Origin: CAWDMC01 sp963803295
GTDB lineage: Bacteria; Acidobacteriota; Terriglobia; UBA7540
NCBI GenBank assembly: GCA_963803295.1
Contig: CAWDMC010000009.1
Span: 310,001 to 374,000, forward strand
DNA length: 64,000 bases
Direction: 5' to 3'
The notes under the pieces were generated by a model. That model was not told where the DNA came from and did no database searches. It saw only the letters and a program-made list of their open reading frames with translations. This document shows, one piece after another, positions 57,291 to 64,000 of this stretch. How positions within the stretch are numbered: position 1 is the stretch's first letter; each line of letters begins with the position of its first letter. Made by a program: the position numbers and the translations under genes.

Positions 57291-57373
57291 CCACCCTGGC
57301 CTCCGGACATCCCTCTTATCAGGGGGGTTTCTTTGAACTCCCCTCCTATTTTAGGAGGGGGCCAGGGGGTGGT
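57291..57373. repeat. Dispersed double-hairpin repeat, copy 2
   Basis: Outer arms CCACCC..GGC (57291) and GCCAGGGGGTGG (ends 57372) enclose a CCCTC/AGGGGG hairpin and a 9-bp hairpin CCCCTCCTA (57340-57348) with TAGGAGGGG (57352-57360). It lies between the YfhO-like and UbiA genes and is an inverted relative of the 19733 copy. Confidence 0.6.
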
Positions 57374-57453
57374 AAATGGGGTGCTAAGTGCGATGAGGGC
57401 TTGGGCCAAGCAATATGGTAGAGGACATTCATTCAACTCAAGCTTCTTAAGCC

Positions 57454-58374
57454 CTACCCGTAGATAATTGCAATCACCGAGGCTGCCCACATCACCACCA
57501 CCGTGAGCAACACCGGGTCGCTGAACAGCAAACGCGTCGGATTGCCCCCTCCCTCGCGTTGATGGACCAGGTAGAGGTAGCGGAATATGCCAAACAACAC
57601 GAAGGGTACGGTCAGTTCCAGGCGCTTACCGGGGAATTTGATCCGCGCGTCGTCCGAGAGGGTGTAAAGGGCATAGGACATCAGCGTTGAGGCCGTGACG
57701 ATCGAGATCAACTGGTCCAGGAAATAGGGGCTGTAATGCGTCAGGTTGGCGCGGTGCCCGGGCGCTTTCTCACCCAGCAGCACCAGTTCGTGGCGCCGTT
57801 TGCTTAGCGCCAGAAACAATGCCAATAGGGTGGTGCACACGATTAGCCAGGGTGAGACCTCCACGTGGATCGCGAGCGCACCGCCGAGCACGCGCAACAC
57901 AAAGCCGGCGGCGATCGCAAACACGTCGACAAGCACGATGTGTTTCAGCCACCACGAATAGAGCAGGTTGATGCCGGCGTAGAGGCACATCACCAGGAAA
58001 AAGGGGCGGCTAAGCACCCAAGCGGTGGTAAGGCCAGCTGCACCGAGAATCAACGCCGCGAACACGGCAGTCGAGGGCAGAATGCGTCCCGAGGCGATCG
58101 GGCGCAGGCATTTGGTGGGATGCTGGCGATCCTCATCGGCGTCAAGGACGTCGTTCACGAGATAGACGGCGCTCGCCACCTCGCAGAAAACGTACGCCGC
58201 CAGCGCTACCAGAACGTCAGCGCGCCAGTCGCCCAGACTGCGCGAGAAAATCAAGGCTGCAAATACGAAACCGTTTTTCGCCCACTGCCCTGGGCGGAGC
58301 GCTTCGATGAAAGCACCGGCGGTGGCGGTTTGCGCTCGTAGGGTCGCGGTCAAGGTTGAAGGATCGGCAGCCAT
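57454..58374 (-). CDS. UbiA-family prenyltransferase, decaprenyl-phosphate phosphoribosyltransferase-like
   Basis: The 306-residue membrane enzyme has the Asp-rich motif in NDVLDADEDRQHPTKCLRPIASG, including the HPxKxxRPIASG tail typical of 5-phosphoribosyl-1-pyrophosphate:polyprenyl-phosphate transferases, and a second motif near LLYSWWLKHIVLVDVF. It makes polyprenyl-phosphoryl ribose phosphate, a precursor of decaprenyl-phospho-arabinose or -ribose donors. ATG 58374 was chosen over TTG 58452. Next to GT-C genes it suggests a lipid-linked pentose used by these enzymes. Confidence 0.87.
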   Translation of the reverse strand: MAADPSTLTATLRAQTATAGAFIEALRPGQWAKNGFVFAALIFSRSLGDWRADVLVALAAYVFCEVASAVYLVNDVLDADEDRQHPTKCLRPIASGRILPSTAVFAALILGAAGLTTAWVLSRPFFLVMCLYAGINLLYSWWLKHIVLVDVFAIAAGFVLRVLGGALAIHVEVSPWLIVCTTLLALFLALSKRRHELVLLGEKAPGHRANLTHYSPYFLDQLISIVTASTLMSYALYTLSDDARIKFPGKRLELTVPFVLFGIFRYLYLVHQREGGGNPTRLLFSDPVLLTVVVMWAASVIAIIYG

Positions 58375-58470
58375 TGCGAGTTCGGTTCCGGCGGCCGGGC
58401 TTCCGGCCAAGCGCGCGCATTCCAGGTTAAGCCAAAACCCTGGGGTTATCAAATAGTACTATGTCCACGC

Positions 58471-58513
58471 TGTGGCCCGGGCTTCCAGCCAGCGGCAAGA
58501 TGCTCGTGCCACA
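58471..58513. repeat. GTGGC/GCCAC-flanked intergenic repeat
   Basis: TGTGGC (58471-58476) and GCCACA (58508-58513) flank a core containing GGGCTTCCAGCC, a phrase common in dispersed intergenic repeats of Acidobacteriota and Planctomycetes (general knowledge). Confidence 0.4.
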
Positions 58514-58515
58514 AC

Positions 58516-59629
58516 CTAGCCTAAGTGAAGATAACGCTCGACCTCGCCCGGACTGAATCCTACCAGCTCAGGCTCGAGCGCGATTTTGACGCCCGTCTTC
58601 TGGTAGATCACCCGGCGAATCTGCCCGGCCAGAGTAAGGACGTCGTGAGACGTTGCGCCCCCCTGATTTAGAAGCACCAGGGGCTGGGATGAGTTCACCC
58701 GCGCACCGCCGGTCCGATACGCCTTCAGCCCGCACGCCTCGACCAGGAAAGCCGTGGGAATCTTGATCGAAGCGCCGGCGGTGAAGCGATCGCGCAGGGC
58801 CCCGAGCCTCCCCGCTTCGGAAGCGCCGAAATGGGCGCGGAAGCGTGATTCCAGCAGCCGGTATTCCGCCGGACTGAGCACGAGGTTCTTGAAAAAGGAA
58901 CCCGCATTCCCGCCGCGCTCCTCACGGGGGAAGGGAAACTTGGCATCACGAATGGTGACGATGGCCTGGCGGATCTCACGCTGGCTGGGTTCCGGGCGGC
59001 CCTCGAAATACTTTCGCAAGTCGGCATATCCCAGATTGGGTTGCGCGCGCTTCGAGAGCCTAAGGGTGATGCCCAGAATCAGATAGAGGCCCTTGTGGCT
59101 CGGAGTTGAAAATGCTGGTTCGATAGGCGAGGCCGCAGGCGTCGCTGGCCTTCGTTCTTACCTCGCCCGTGTCAAGCGCCATAACCTCCGCGCTTTCGAG
59201 CACGTCGCTGAGCTGCTCGCCATAAGCGCCAATGTTCTGGACCAGCGCAGCGCCGGCCTGTCCGGGGATGTGCGAGAGGTTCTCAATACCCCACCACCCC
59301 TGCTCGACCGTGTAGGCTACAGTGTCATCCCAAGTCTCGGCGGCATTGGCATGAAGCGAGACCGTATCGTCGTCTTCGTGCAGGACCTCGAGACCCTTCA
59401 GGGTAGGGTGGATTACCAGGCCATCGAAGCCGCGATCGCTCACCAGAATGTTCGAGCCGTCGCCGAGGATGAAAACGGAGAGGCTGGTGGCTTTGGCAAA
59501 AGCCATCGCCTCGCGTGCCTCGGTCGGATTGCGGACTTCGGCGAAGAAGCGCGCCGGTCCGCCGATTTTAAACGTGGTGTAGGGCTTGAGCAATACGTCG
59601 GGGGTGGTCTGAAGCGATGGAGAAGCCAT
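58516..59629 (-). CDS. murB: UDP-N-acetylmuramate dehydrogenase, split by one frameshift
   Basis: The enzyme reduces UDP-GlcNAc-enolpyruvate to UDP-MurNAc with FAD and NADPH. The first frame (ATG 59629) has the FAD site (FILGDGSNILVSDRGFDG, IPGQAGAALVQNIGAYG) up to YRTSIFNS near 59100, then goes to a false stop at 59060. The second frame resumes as HKGLYLILGITLRLSK and carries the catalytic-Ser block GGNAGSFFKN and the C-terminus, ending at 58516. One indel joins them into a normal MurB of about 370 residues. As the gene should be essential, a consensus error is more likely than decay. Confidence 0.88.
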
Positions 59630-59700
59630 AAGGAATGCATTGTAGCGTACAGCCTGCCCTCCGGCCCCGCATAAGTGCGTAGGTGATCGTATGCATTCAA

Positions 59701-59725
59701 CACCACCCCCCGGCCCCCTCCTCAG
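59701..59725. repeat. Partial copy of the dispersed hairpin repeat
   Basis: CACCACCCCCCGG and CCCCCTCCTC repeat the left part of the elements at 19733 and 57291; the pairing right arm is missing. Confidence 0.4.
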
Positions 59726-59791
59726 ATGAGTGGACCTTGTGAGCCAACATGGGAAAGCCCACGGTCAGAACAGCATTGACCGTGGCTACCG

Positions 59792-61393
59792 CTAGTGTAC
59801 GCGCCGCTCGCGTCCTGCCCAGTACTTCTCCCGTAGGGCTTTCTTCAGGATCTTTCCCGTGCCGCCTTTGGGCAGGGCTTCCATGAACTCAACCGATTTC
59901 GGCACTTTGAAGGCAGCCAGGTGCCGACGGCAATGGGCCAAAATATCGTCAGTGAGCGCGGGGCAGGCTTCGGTTCCTTCCCGGACTACTACCAGGGCCT
60001 TGGGAACCTCACCCCAGGTTTCATCGGGTACCGCGATCACGGCGCACTCCAGCACGGCCGAATGCTGGTAGAGCACTCGCTCGATCTCTGCAGTGCCAAC
60101 ATTCTCGCCGCCGCTCAGGATCATGTCTTTGACCCGGTCAACGATCAACACGTAGCCTTCTTCGTCGATGGTGCCGAGGTCTCCGGTATAGAACCAGTCG
60201 TCGCGGATGGCGCGCGCCGTCTCTTCGGGATGCTTCCAGTATCCCGCCATGACGTTGTCGCTGCGCACGACGACCTCGCCTACCGTCTCTCCGTCGGCGG
60301 CGACGTCGCGGCCAGCGGGATCGACGACGCGGATCTCCGACGCTGGGAGCGCCCAACCTGCAGTTGCCTTGCGACGTAGGTTTACGTCTTCGGAATCGCC
60401 CTTCAAGTGATCCTTGAGATGAGCGATGGTAATTACAGGAGAAGTTTCGGTTAATCCATAGCCACCGTGAGCCTTGCAGCCGGGCAACTTCTGCTCCACC
60501 TCCCGGATCAACGCCGTGCTGGTAGGCGCGCCGCCCATCATCATCTCTCGCACACTGCTGAGATCGTACTTGGCAAAATCCGGGTGATTGAGCAGGGCGA
60601 TTACCATGGTGGGGACGAGGTGTAGCCGCGTCACGCGCTCATGCTGGATCAATTCCAGCAGGCTCAGGGGATCGAACTTGCGTGTCATCACGTTGCGACC
60701 GCCGGTGAGGCACATGATATGCGGCGCTCCCCAGCTATTCACGTGAAAAAGGGGCACGGTGTAGATGTGCACTTCGCTATCGCGCCCGCCCATCCCGATG
60801 GCGGTGGTGAGGGCGTGCAGGTAGAGGTTGCGATGAGTCAGCATGACGCCTTTGGGATTCGCCGTGGTGCCACTGGTATAGAAGATCTCGGCTACGGAGT
60901 TTTCGTCGATGCCGCGATAGTCGACCGGATTTGGGCAGGCCGCAGCGACCAGCTCGTCATATGACTTGGGACTTGCCCAACCTGGCTTCGATCCGCGCAG
61001 GGAGATGTAGTGTTCGATGGAATTCACGCGGTCGCGTAACGATTCGACCAGAGGGATGAATTCGGGGTCGAACATGAGCACCCGAGGTTGGGAGTCCTCG
61101 ATAACGTAGCCGAGCTCCTCAGGGCCCAGGCGGATGTTGAGCGGCAGCAGGATCGCCTTGATCTGCGGCACACCATAGTACGCCTCGAGCAGGCGGTGGC
61201 AGTTGAAGCTCAAGTAGGCTACGCGATCGCCCGGGGTGACACCGAGCTTGGCGAGCGCGTCGGAGAGCCGGTCGGCGCGCTCGTTGAATTCGCGGTAAGT
61301 AAAGCGTAGATCCTCGCAGACGACGCCGGTCTTGTTTCCGAAAATGCGGGCGGCATGAAGTTTGAAGCGCACGGGAGTGAGGGGAAGAATCAC
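59792..61393 (-). CDS. Acyl-CoA ligase (AMP-forming)
   Basis: The 533-residue ANL-superfamily enzyme activates a carboxylic acid as acyl-AMP and then acyl-CoA. The P-loop YTSGTTANPKGVML, the GYGLTETSP motif, the YTGDLG hinge and the catalytic Lys in GGTGKILKK are present. It resembles medium/long-chain or short-chain fatty acid ligases of the FadD13/DmdB type; the substrate is unknown. GTG 61393 has GGAGG four bases upstream. Confidence 0.92.
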   Translation of the reverse strand: MILPLTPVRFKLHAARIFGNKTGVVCEDLRFTYREFNERADRLSDALAKLGVTPGDRVAYLSFNCHRLLEAYYGVPQIKAILLPLNIRLGPEELGYVIEDSQPRVLMFDPEFIPLVESLRDRVNSIEHYISLRGSKPGWASPKSYDELVAAACPNPVDYRGIDENSVAEIFYTSGTTANPKGVMLTHRNLYLHALTTAIGMGGRDSEVHIYTVPLFHVNSWGAPHIMCLTGGRNVMTRKFDPLSLLELIQHERVTRLHLVPTMVIALLNHPDFAKYDLSSVREMMMGGAPTSTALIREVEQKLPGCKAHGGYGLTETSPVITIAHLKDHLKGDSEDVNLRRKATAGWALPASEIRVVDPAGRDVAADGETVGEVVVRSDNVMAGYWKHPEETARAIRDDWFYTGDLGTIDEEGYVLIVDRVKDMILSGGENVGTAEIERVLYQHSAVLECAVIAVPDETWGEVPKALVVVREGTEACPALTDDILAHCRRHLAAFKVPKSVEFMEALPKGGTGKILKKALREKYWAGRERRVH

Positions 61394-61405
61394 GGGACCT
61401 CCGGT

Positions 61406-61449
61406 ATTGAGCCGTCGTGCAATCCGAGGATAGGGGCATTGAGCCGTCG
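61406..61449. repeat. 12-bp direct repeat
   Basis: ATTGAGCCGTCG occurs at 61406-61417 and 61438-61449, just upstream of the acyl-CoA ligase start. Confidence 0.5.
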
Positions 61450-61485
61450 GGCCATTCGGTCATTTGAAGACGACCGACTTGCCTT

Positions 61486-61517
61486 CAATGACTCAATGAC
61501 CCAATGTCTCAATGATC
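61486..61517. repeat. Tandem octamer repeat, four units
   Basis: The units CAATGACT, CAATGACC, CAATGTCT and CAATGATC follow each other without gaps. It lies between the acyl-CoA ligase start and a small frame. Confidence 0.6.
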
Positions 61518-61524
61518 CGATGTT

Positions 61525-61800
61525 TCACGCAACGTCCAGCCTTGAATTGATTTCGCCGATATTGATTCGCATCGCGTCAGCGAGACTGGGCGGTGTCCCA
61601 TACCAGGGCATGAAATGCTCCATGGCTTTGTGCACCAGGTCGAGATATCTGCCGGTGGGTGAATGCAATGATGCCACCGTGATCTCCTGCTGTAAGATGT
61701 CGATAAGAGTCGTGCGATGGATCCACCCTGTGATCTCCTTAGGTCTGGATAGGCCCTTTTCGATCGCTATCGAGGGGCGGGTGAAGATCACCGACAACAA
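61525..61800 (-). CDS. Possible small protein downstream of the MFS gene
   Basis: The last 65 residues of this frame look protein-like (LIDILQQEITVASLHSP, YLDLVHKAMEHFMPWYG, INIGEINSRLDVA). The only ATG in frame (61800) is inside the MFS gene. A better site exists at GGAG (after the MFS stop) with GTG 61727, but that GTG is in another frame, so a frameshift near 61715 or a rare start would be needed. No family recognised. Confidence 0.35.
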   Translation of the reverse strand: MLSVIFTRPSIAIEKGLSRPKEITGWIHRTTLIDILQQEITVASLHSPTGRYLDLVHKAMEHFMPWYGTPPSLADAMRINIGEINSRLDVA

Positions 61801-63022
61801 ACCAATAGGCCAGCAGCCCCGCTACCAGCACCACCGCCGCCAGGAAAAAACCCGGATAATACGATCCCGTCGACTTGATCAGGAATCCGGTGAGGAGCGG
61901 CGCCAGGACTCCGCCAATATTACCCGCGAGATTCTCGAAACCCGTCCAAATGCCGATTTCGCGCTCAGGCGCGCAGGATTGAAGAATCGCAAACAGATTG
62001 CCACTGGCCAGTCCCACCAGCGCCGTCCCCGTGATCAGCCACAGCGCCTGGCTGGAGCTTGGCACGCGGGCGACGGGAATAAGCAGCAATCCGAAGAGAA
62101 ACGCCACCGTGACAACGCCCTTGCGGGTACGAGTTTGATTCCAGCCGTGGTGGATGAGGCGGTCTGCAATCCAGCCGCCCAAAGGCTCTGCGAGGCCCCA
62201 CACCACGTAAGGCAGCACTACTCCAAGTCCGGCCTTGAGCACGGTGAAATGGCGGGCGCTCATCAGGTAGTCCGGCAGCCAGGTCATCTCAAGGTACCAG
62301 TAGTAATCGAAGCAAAAAAAGCCTAGGCAGATCCCAAGCAGATTCCTGTTCAGGGTAACAGAACGCCAGGACATGGGTGCCGTCTGGTGGTGATGCGAAC
62401 GGGCGGCGAGGGTACTGGGGAAGGTTGCGATCCACGGGATCACCCAAAGCATTGCGGCGAAACCGACGATCAGAAACATCCGGCGCCAACCGAAATGGAC
62501 AATGAGGAGCGCCGTCAGGGGCGCGCCGAGGGCAAGGCCGGCGCGTGTTCCGCAGTCGAAAATGCCGGAGGGTAGTCCCCGGTCCGGTGGCGGGAAGAGC
62601 AGGCTCACAATCTTGGTGCCGCCGGGAAGATAGATCGCTTCGCCAATCCCCAGCAGAAGGCGAAAGAGGACCAGCGTACTGAGTCCGGCGGCCAGACCTG
62701 TGAGTCCCTGGGAGAGCGACCATAGTAGGAAGGCCCCGGTGTACACCCAGCGCAGATTGTAGCGATCCGCCATCCACCCCATTGGCAACTGCATCAAGGC
62801 ATAAGAGATAAAGAAGGAGGACAGCAGCCAGCCCTTCATCTCCGGGTCGAAGTGGAGGTCGTGCGCGATCAGCGGAAGAGCCACCGAGATGGTGCCGCGA
62901 TCGAAATAGTTGATGACGGAGGCGAGAAACAGCAGGCCGATGATCCACCAGCGCCGGCTGGAATCCGAGTCGGAGGGGGCGCACCAGTCAGATACGGCGG
63001 GAGGTGGGTCGAACCCGGACAT
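61739..63022 (-). CDS. MFS transporter, anion:cation symporter (ACS)-like
   Basis: The 427-residue protein has twelve membrane helices with the ACS pattern NYFDRGTISVALPLI in helix one, GWMADRYNLRWVYTG between helices two and three, and LLLGIGEAIYLPGGTKIV in helix four. ACS members carry sugar acids (hexuronate, glucarate), phosphate or similar organic anions. It is upstream of the acyl-CoA ligase on the same strand. Confidence 0.9.
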   Translation of the reverse strand: MSGFDPPPAVSDWCAPSDSDSSRRWWIIGLLFLASVINYFDRGTISVALPLIAHDLHFDPEMKGWLLSSFFISYALMQLPMGWMADRYNLRWVYTGAFLLWSLSQGLTGLAAGLSTLVLFRLLLGIGEAIYLPGGTKIVSLLFPPPDRGLPSGIFDCGTRAGLALGAPLTALLIVHFGWRRMFLIVGFAAMLWVIPWIATFPSTLAARSHHHQTAPMSWRSVTLNRNLLGICLGFFCFDYYWYLEMTWLPDYLMSARHFTVLKAGLGVVLPYVVWGLAEPLGGWIADRLIHHGWNQTRTRKGVVTVAFLFGLLLIPVARVPSSSQALWLITGTALVGLASGNLFAILQSCAPEREIGIWTGFENLAGNIGGVLAPLLTGFLIKSTGSYYPGFFLAAVVLVAGLLAYWFVVGDLHPPLDSDRKGPIQT

Positions 63023-63101
63023 GAGATTGCGTTCTCCAAAGTTGAGATGAACTTCGGAAGCATATCGCAGTCCACACCAAGGTCAAGCGGGTTTTTGTCT
63101 T

Positions 63102-63186
63102 ACTGCGGAGCACGCAGAGGCGGAGATAGTGACTGAGGAGTTGATGCAGAAAACTCAAGGCGCTTCTCTGCATGCTCTGCGGTTAG
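63102..63186. repeat. Imperfect inverted repeat of the CGCAGAG type
   Basis: ACTGCGGAGCACGCAGAGG (from 63102) and the complementary-like CTCTGCATGCTCTGCGGT (ending about 63184) flank a short core in the gap between the TolC-like and MFS genes. Confidence 0.45.
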
Positions 63187-63196
63187 ACAGAGCCCA

Positions 63197-64000
63197 CTAC
63201 TGGTTCGGTGTACCAGGGATGTTTGGCGCCTTGGTAATCTTGCCGGACTTGGCGTCGGAAAGCTGCACTTGCGCCTGATCGAGAGTCGTTCCGGTAGCCT
63301 GACCGAATTGGGTGATGGCTTTGGCGTAGTTTGCGTAAGCAGTCACCCGGTTGCCCTGTTGCGTGGTAAGATCCCGCTGATCCTGGATCAATTGGAACAC
63401 GGTGGTCTCGCCCAGGTTGAACTTTTTCTGATCGGCATCCAAAGTCTGTTGGGCCAGGTCAACGGCTTTGGCGGCGGCGTTGATCTGTGCTTTGGCTTGA
63501 ATCACGGCGATTTCGGCGTTGCGGACATCCTGTCCGATGTTATTGAGCGATCGTTGTTTCTCAACCTTTAGCTGGCGTTCCTCGAGCAGGGCTTTGGCGG
63601 CGTCGGCTTGCGCCTGCCGGTTGCGGATGGGTATGCTCAGGTTGATTCCGAACGAGTAGTTCGGGTATACACCGCGAAAGGTTTGAGACAGTGCGTCGCC
63701 AAAACCACCAGGGAGATAGTCGACGACCCTGCCGTTGGCATCCCGAACAAGTTGCCTTCCTCCCAGTCCCGACGGCGCCCAACTCGCAAAGCCCTGCAGC
63801 GTGGGAAGCATGGAGTTGCGGACCGCCGCAATAGTAATGGATGACATGGAAAGGTTGAGGTCTGCCTGTTCGACCTCCGGCCGGTTCTTTTGGGCCATTT
63901 CGAGTGCCTTTTCAAGGGGCGGAATGTCATCGTTCCTAGGCTCAGGCAGCTTGTCACTGGGAACGACCTCCGCCGCCGCCAGTTCGGCATCGACCCTCTT
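63197..64000 (-). CDS. TolC-family outer-membrane efflux protein, C-terminal part
   Basis: The frame is open to the right edge, with residues upstream of the first internal ATG (63898) also protein-like (PPLEKALEMAQKNRPEVEQ), so the start is outside the window. It has the TolC pattern of long helices with heptads (SLNNIGQDVRNAEIAVIQAKAQ, LAQQTLDADQKKFNLGETTVF) and a beta segment (SFGINLSIPIRNRQAQAD). The protein would form an outer-membrane channel for RND or ABC efflux; the partners are not in the window. Confidence 0.9.
   Translation of the reverse strand, partial: KRVDAELAAAEVVPSDKLPEPRNDDIPPLEKALEMAQKNRPEVEQADLNLSMSSITIAAVRNSMLPTLQGFASWAPSGLGGRQLVRDANGRVVDYLPGGFGDALSQTFRGVYPNYSFGINLSIPIRNRQAQADAAKALLEERQLKVEKQRSLNNIGQDVRNAEIAVIQAKAQINAAAKAVDLAQQTLDADQKKFNLGETTVFQLIQDQRDLTTQQGNRVTAYANYAKAITQFGQATGTTLDQAQVQLSDAKSGKITKAPNIPGTPNQ

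Noticed and set aside
12785..59629. Programmed ribosomal frameshifting as explanation of the split genes
   Set aside because: No slippery heptamer with a downstream stimulator was seen at the joins, and the affected genes are unrelated.
61486..61517. CRISPR-like array
   Set aside because: Units are 8 bp and contiguous without spacers; no cas genes in the window.
61355..62326. Long plus-strand frame opposite the MFS transporter
   Set aside because: Its product is Arg/Gln/His-rich without any family pattern, and the opposite strand encodes a clear 12-helix transporter.

Overview
The window looks like a chromosomal segment of a GC-rich, soil-type Acidobacteriota (Terriglobia/Bryobacterales-like). 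The assignment is inferred from gene content: a PadR regulator followed by a duplicated orphan ABC permease of the ADOP type, an S8 peptidase with Ig-like repeats and a C-terminal membrane/Cys-Gly motif, a GH78 rhamnosidase next to sugar kinases, frequent GTG and TTG starts, and several families of short intergenic hairpin repeats. No rRNA, tRNA, CRISPR array, prophage or intact insertion sequence was recognised.

Layout. 1-7.8 kb is a carbohydrate block: the N-terminus of a probable alcohol dehydrogenase, a PfkB kinase with a terminator, an exported GH78 alpha-L-rhamnosidase, and a divergent FGGY kinase overlapping a phosphohexomutase. 7.8-10.8 kb holds an ATP-type PEP carboxykinase coupled by an ATGA overlap to an aspartate-type aminotransferase, giving an aspartate to oxaloacetate to PEP route. 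11.2-15.4 kb has cytidine deaminase, then PadR plus a badly frameshifted ADOP permease. 15.4-21.8 kb has a membrane histidine kinase, an NtrC-type regulator and an SDR in one operon, then an ECF sigma factor with a small membrane partner and a membrane protein. 22-30.5 kb has a PLD-like protein, an M15 peptidase, an S8 peptidase, a GntR regulator and a divergent sialate O-acetylesterase. 30.8-36.8 kb has a TauE/DUF1634 pair, a YdeI-like protein, an AbrB/RelE toxin-antitoxin pair with a near-perfect operator palindrome, a broken SSS symporter and a TPR lipid-exported-type protein with a structured leader. 36.9-44 kb has purC-cvpA-fis (minus) and the glycine cleavage genes gcvT-H-PA-PB (plus). 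44.4-47.5 kb is a compact sulfur-carrier operon, tusA-dsrE2-dsrE, that runs directly into a hybrid histidine kinase. 48-64 kb has smc, a beta-propeller protein, two multi-membrane-span glycosyltransferase-like proteins, a UbiA-type phosphoribosyltransferase, murB, an acyl-CoA ligase, an MFS transporter and the end of a TolC-like protein.

A cross-cutting observation is that at least seven genes are broken by single small frameshifts (ADOP, the 17.6-19.7 kb kinase, S8 peptidase, SSS symporter, dsrE2, YfhO-like protein, murB), while long genes such as smc and the rhamnosidase are intact. Because murB should be essential, at least part of this is probably consensus error or strain chimerism in the assembly. 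In one case (23.9-27.7 kb) the shift falsely fuses two neighbouring genes into one long reading frame.

The most interesting candidate system is the tusA-dsrE2-dsrE-hybrid kinase operon, where sulfur-carrier proteins, one with a periodic five-cysteine loop, are transcribed with and abut a PAS-containing phosphorelay kinase. This suggests signalling coupled to a persulfide relay. That function is inference from context only.
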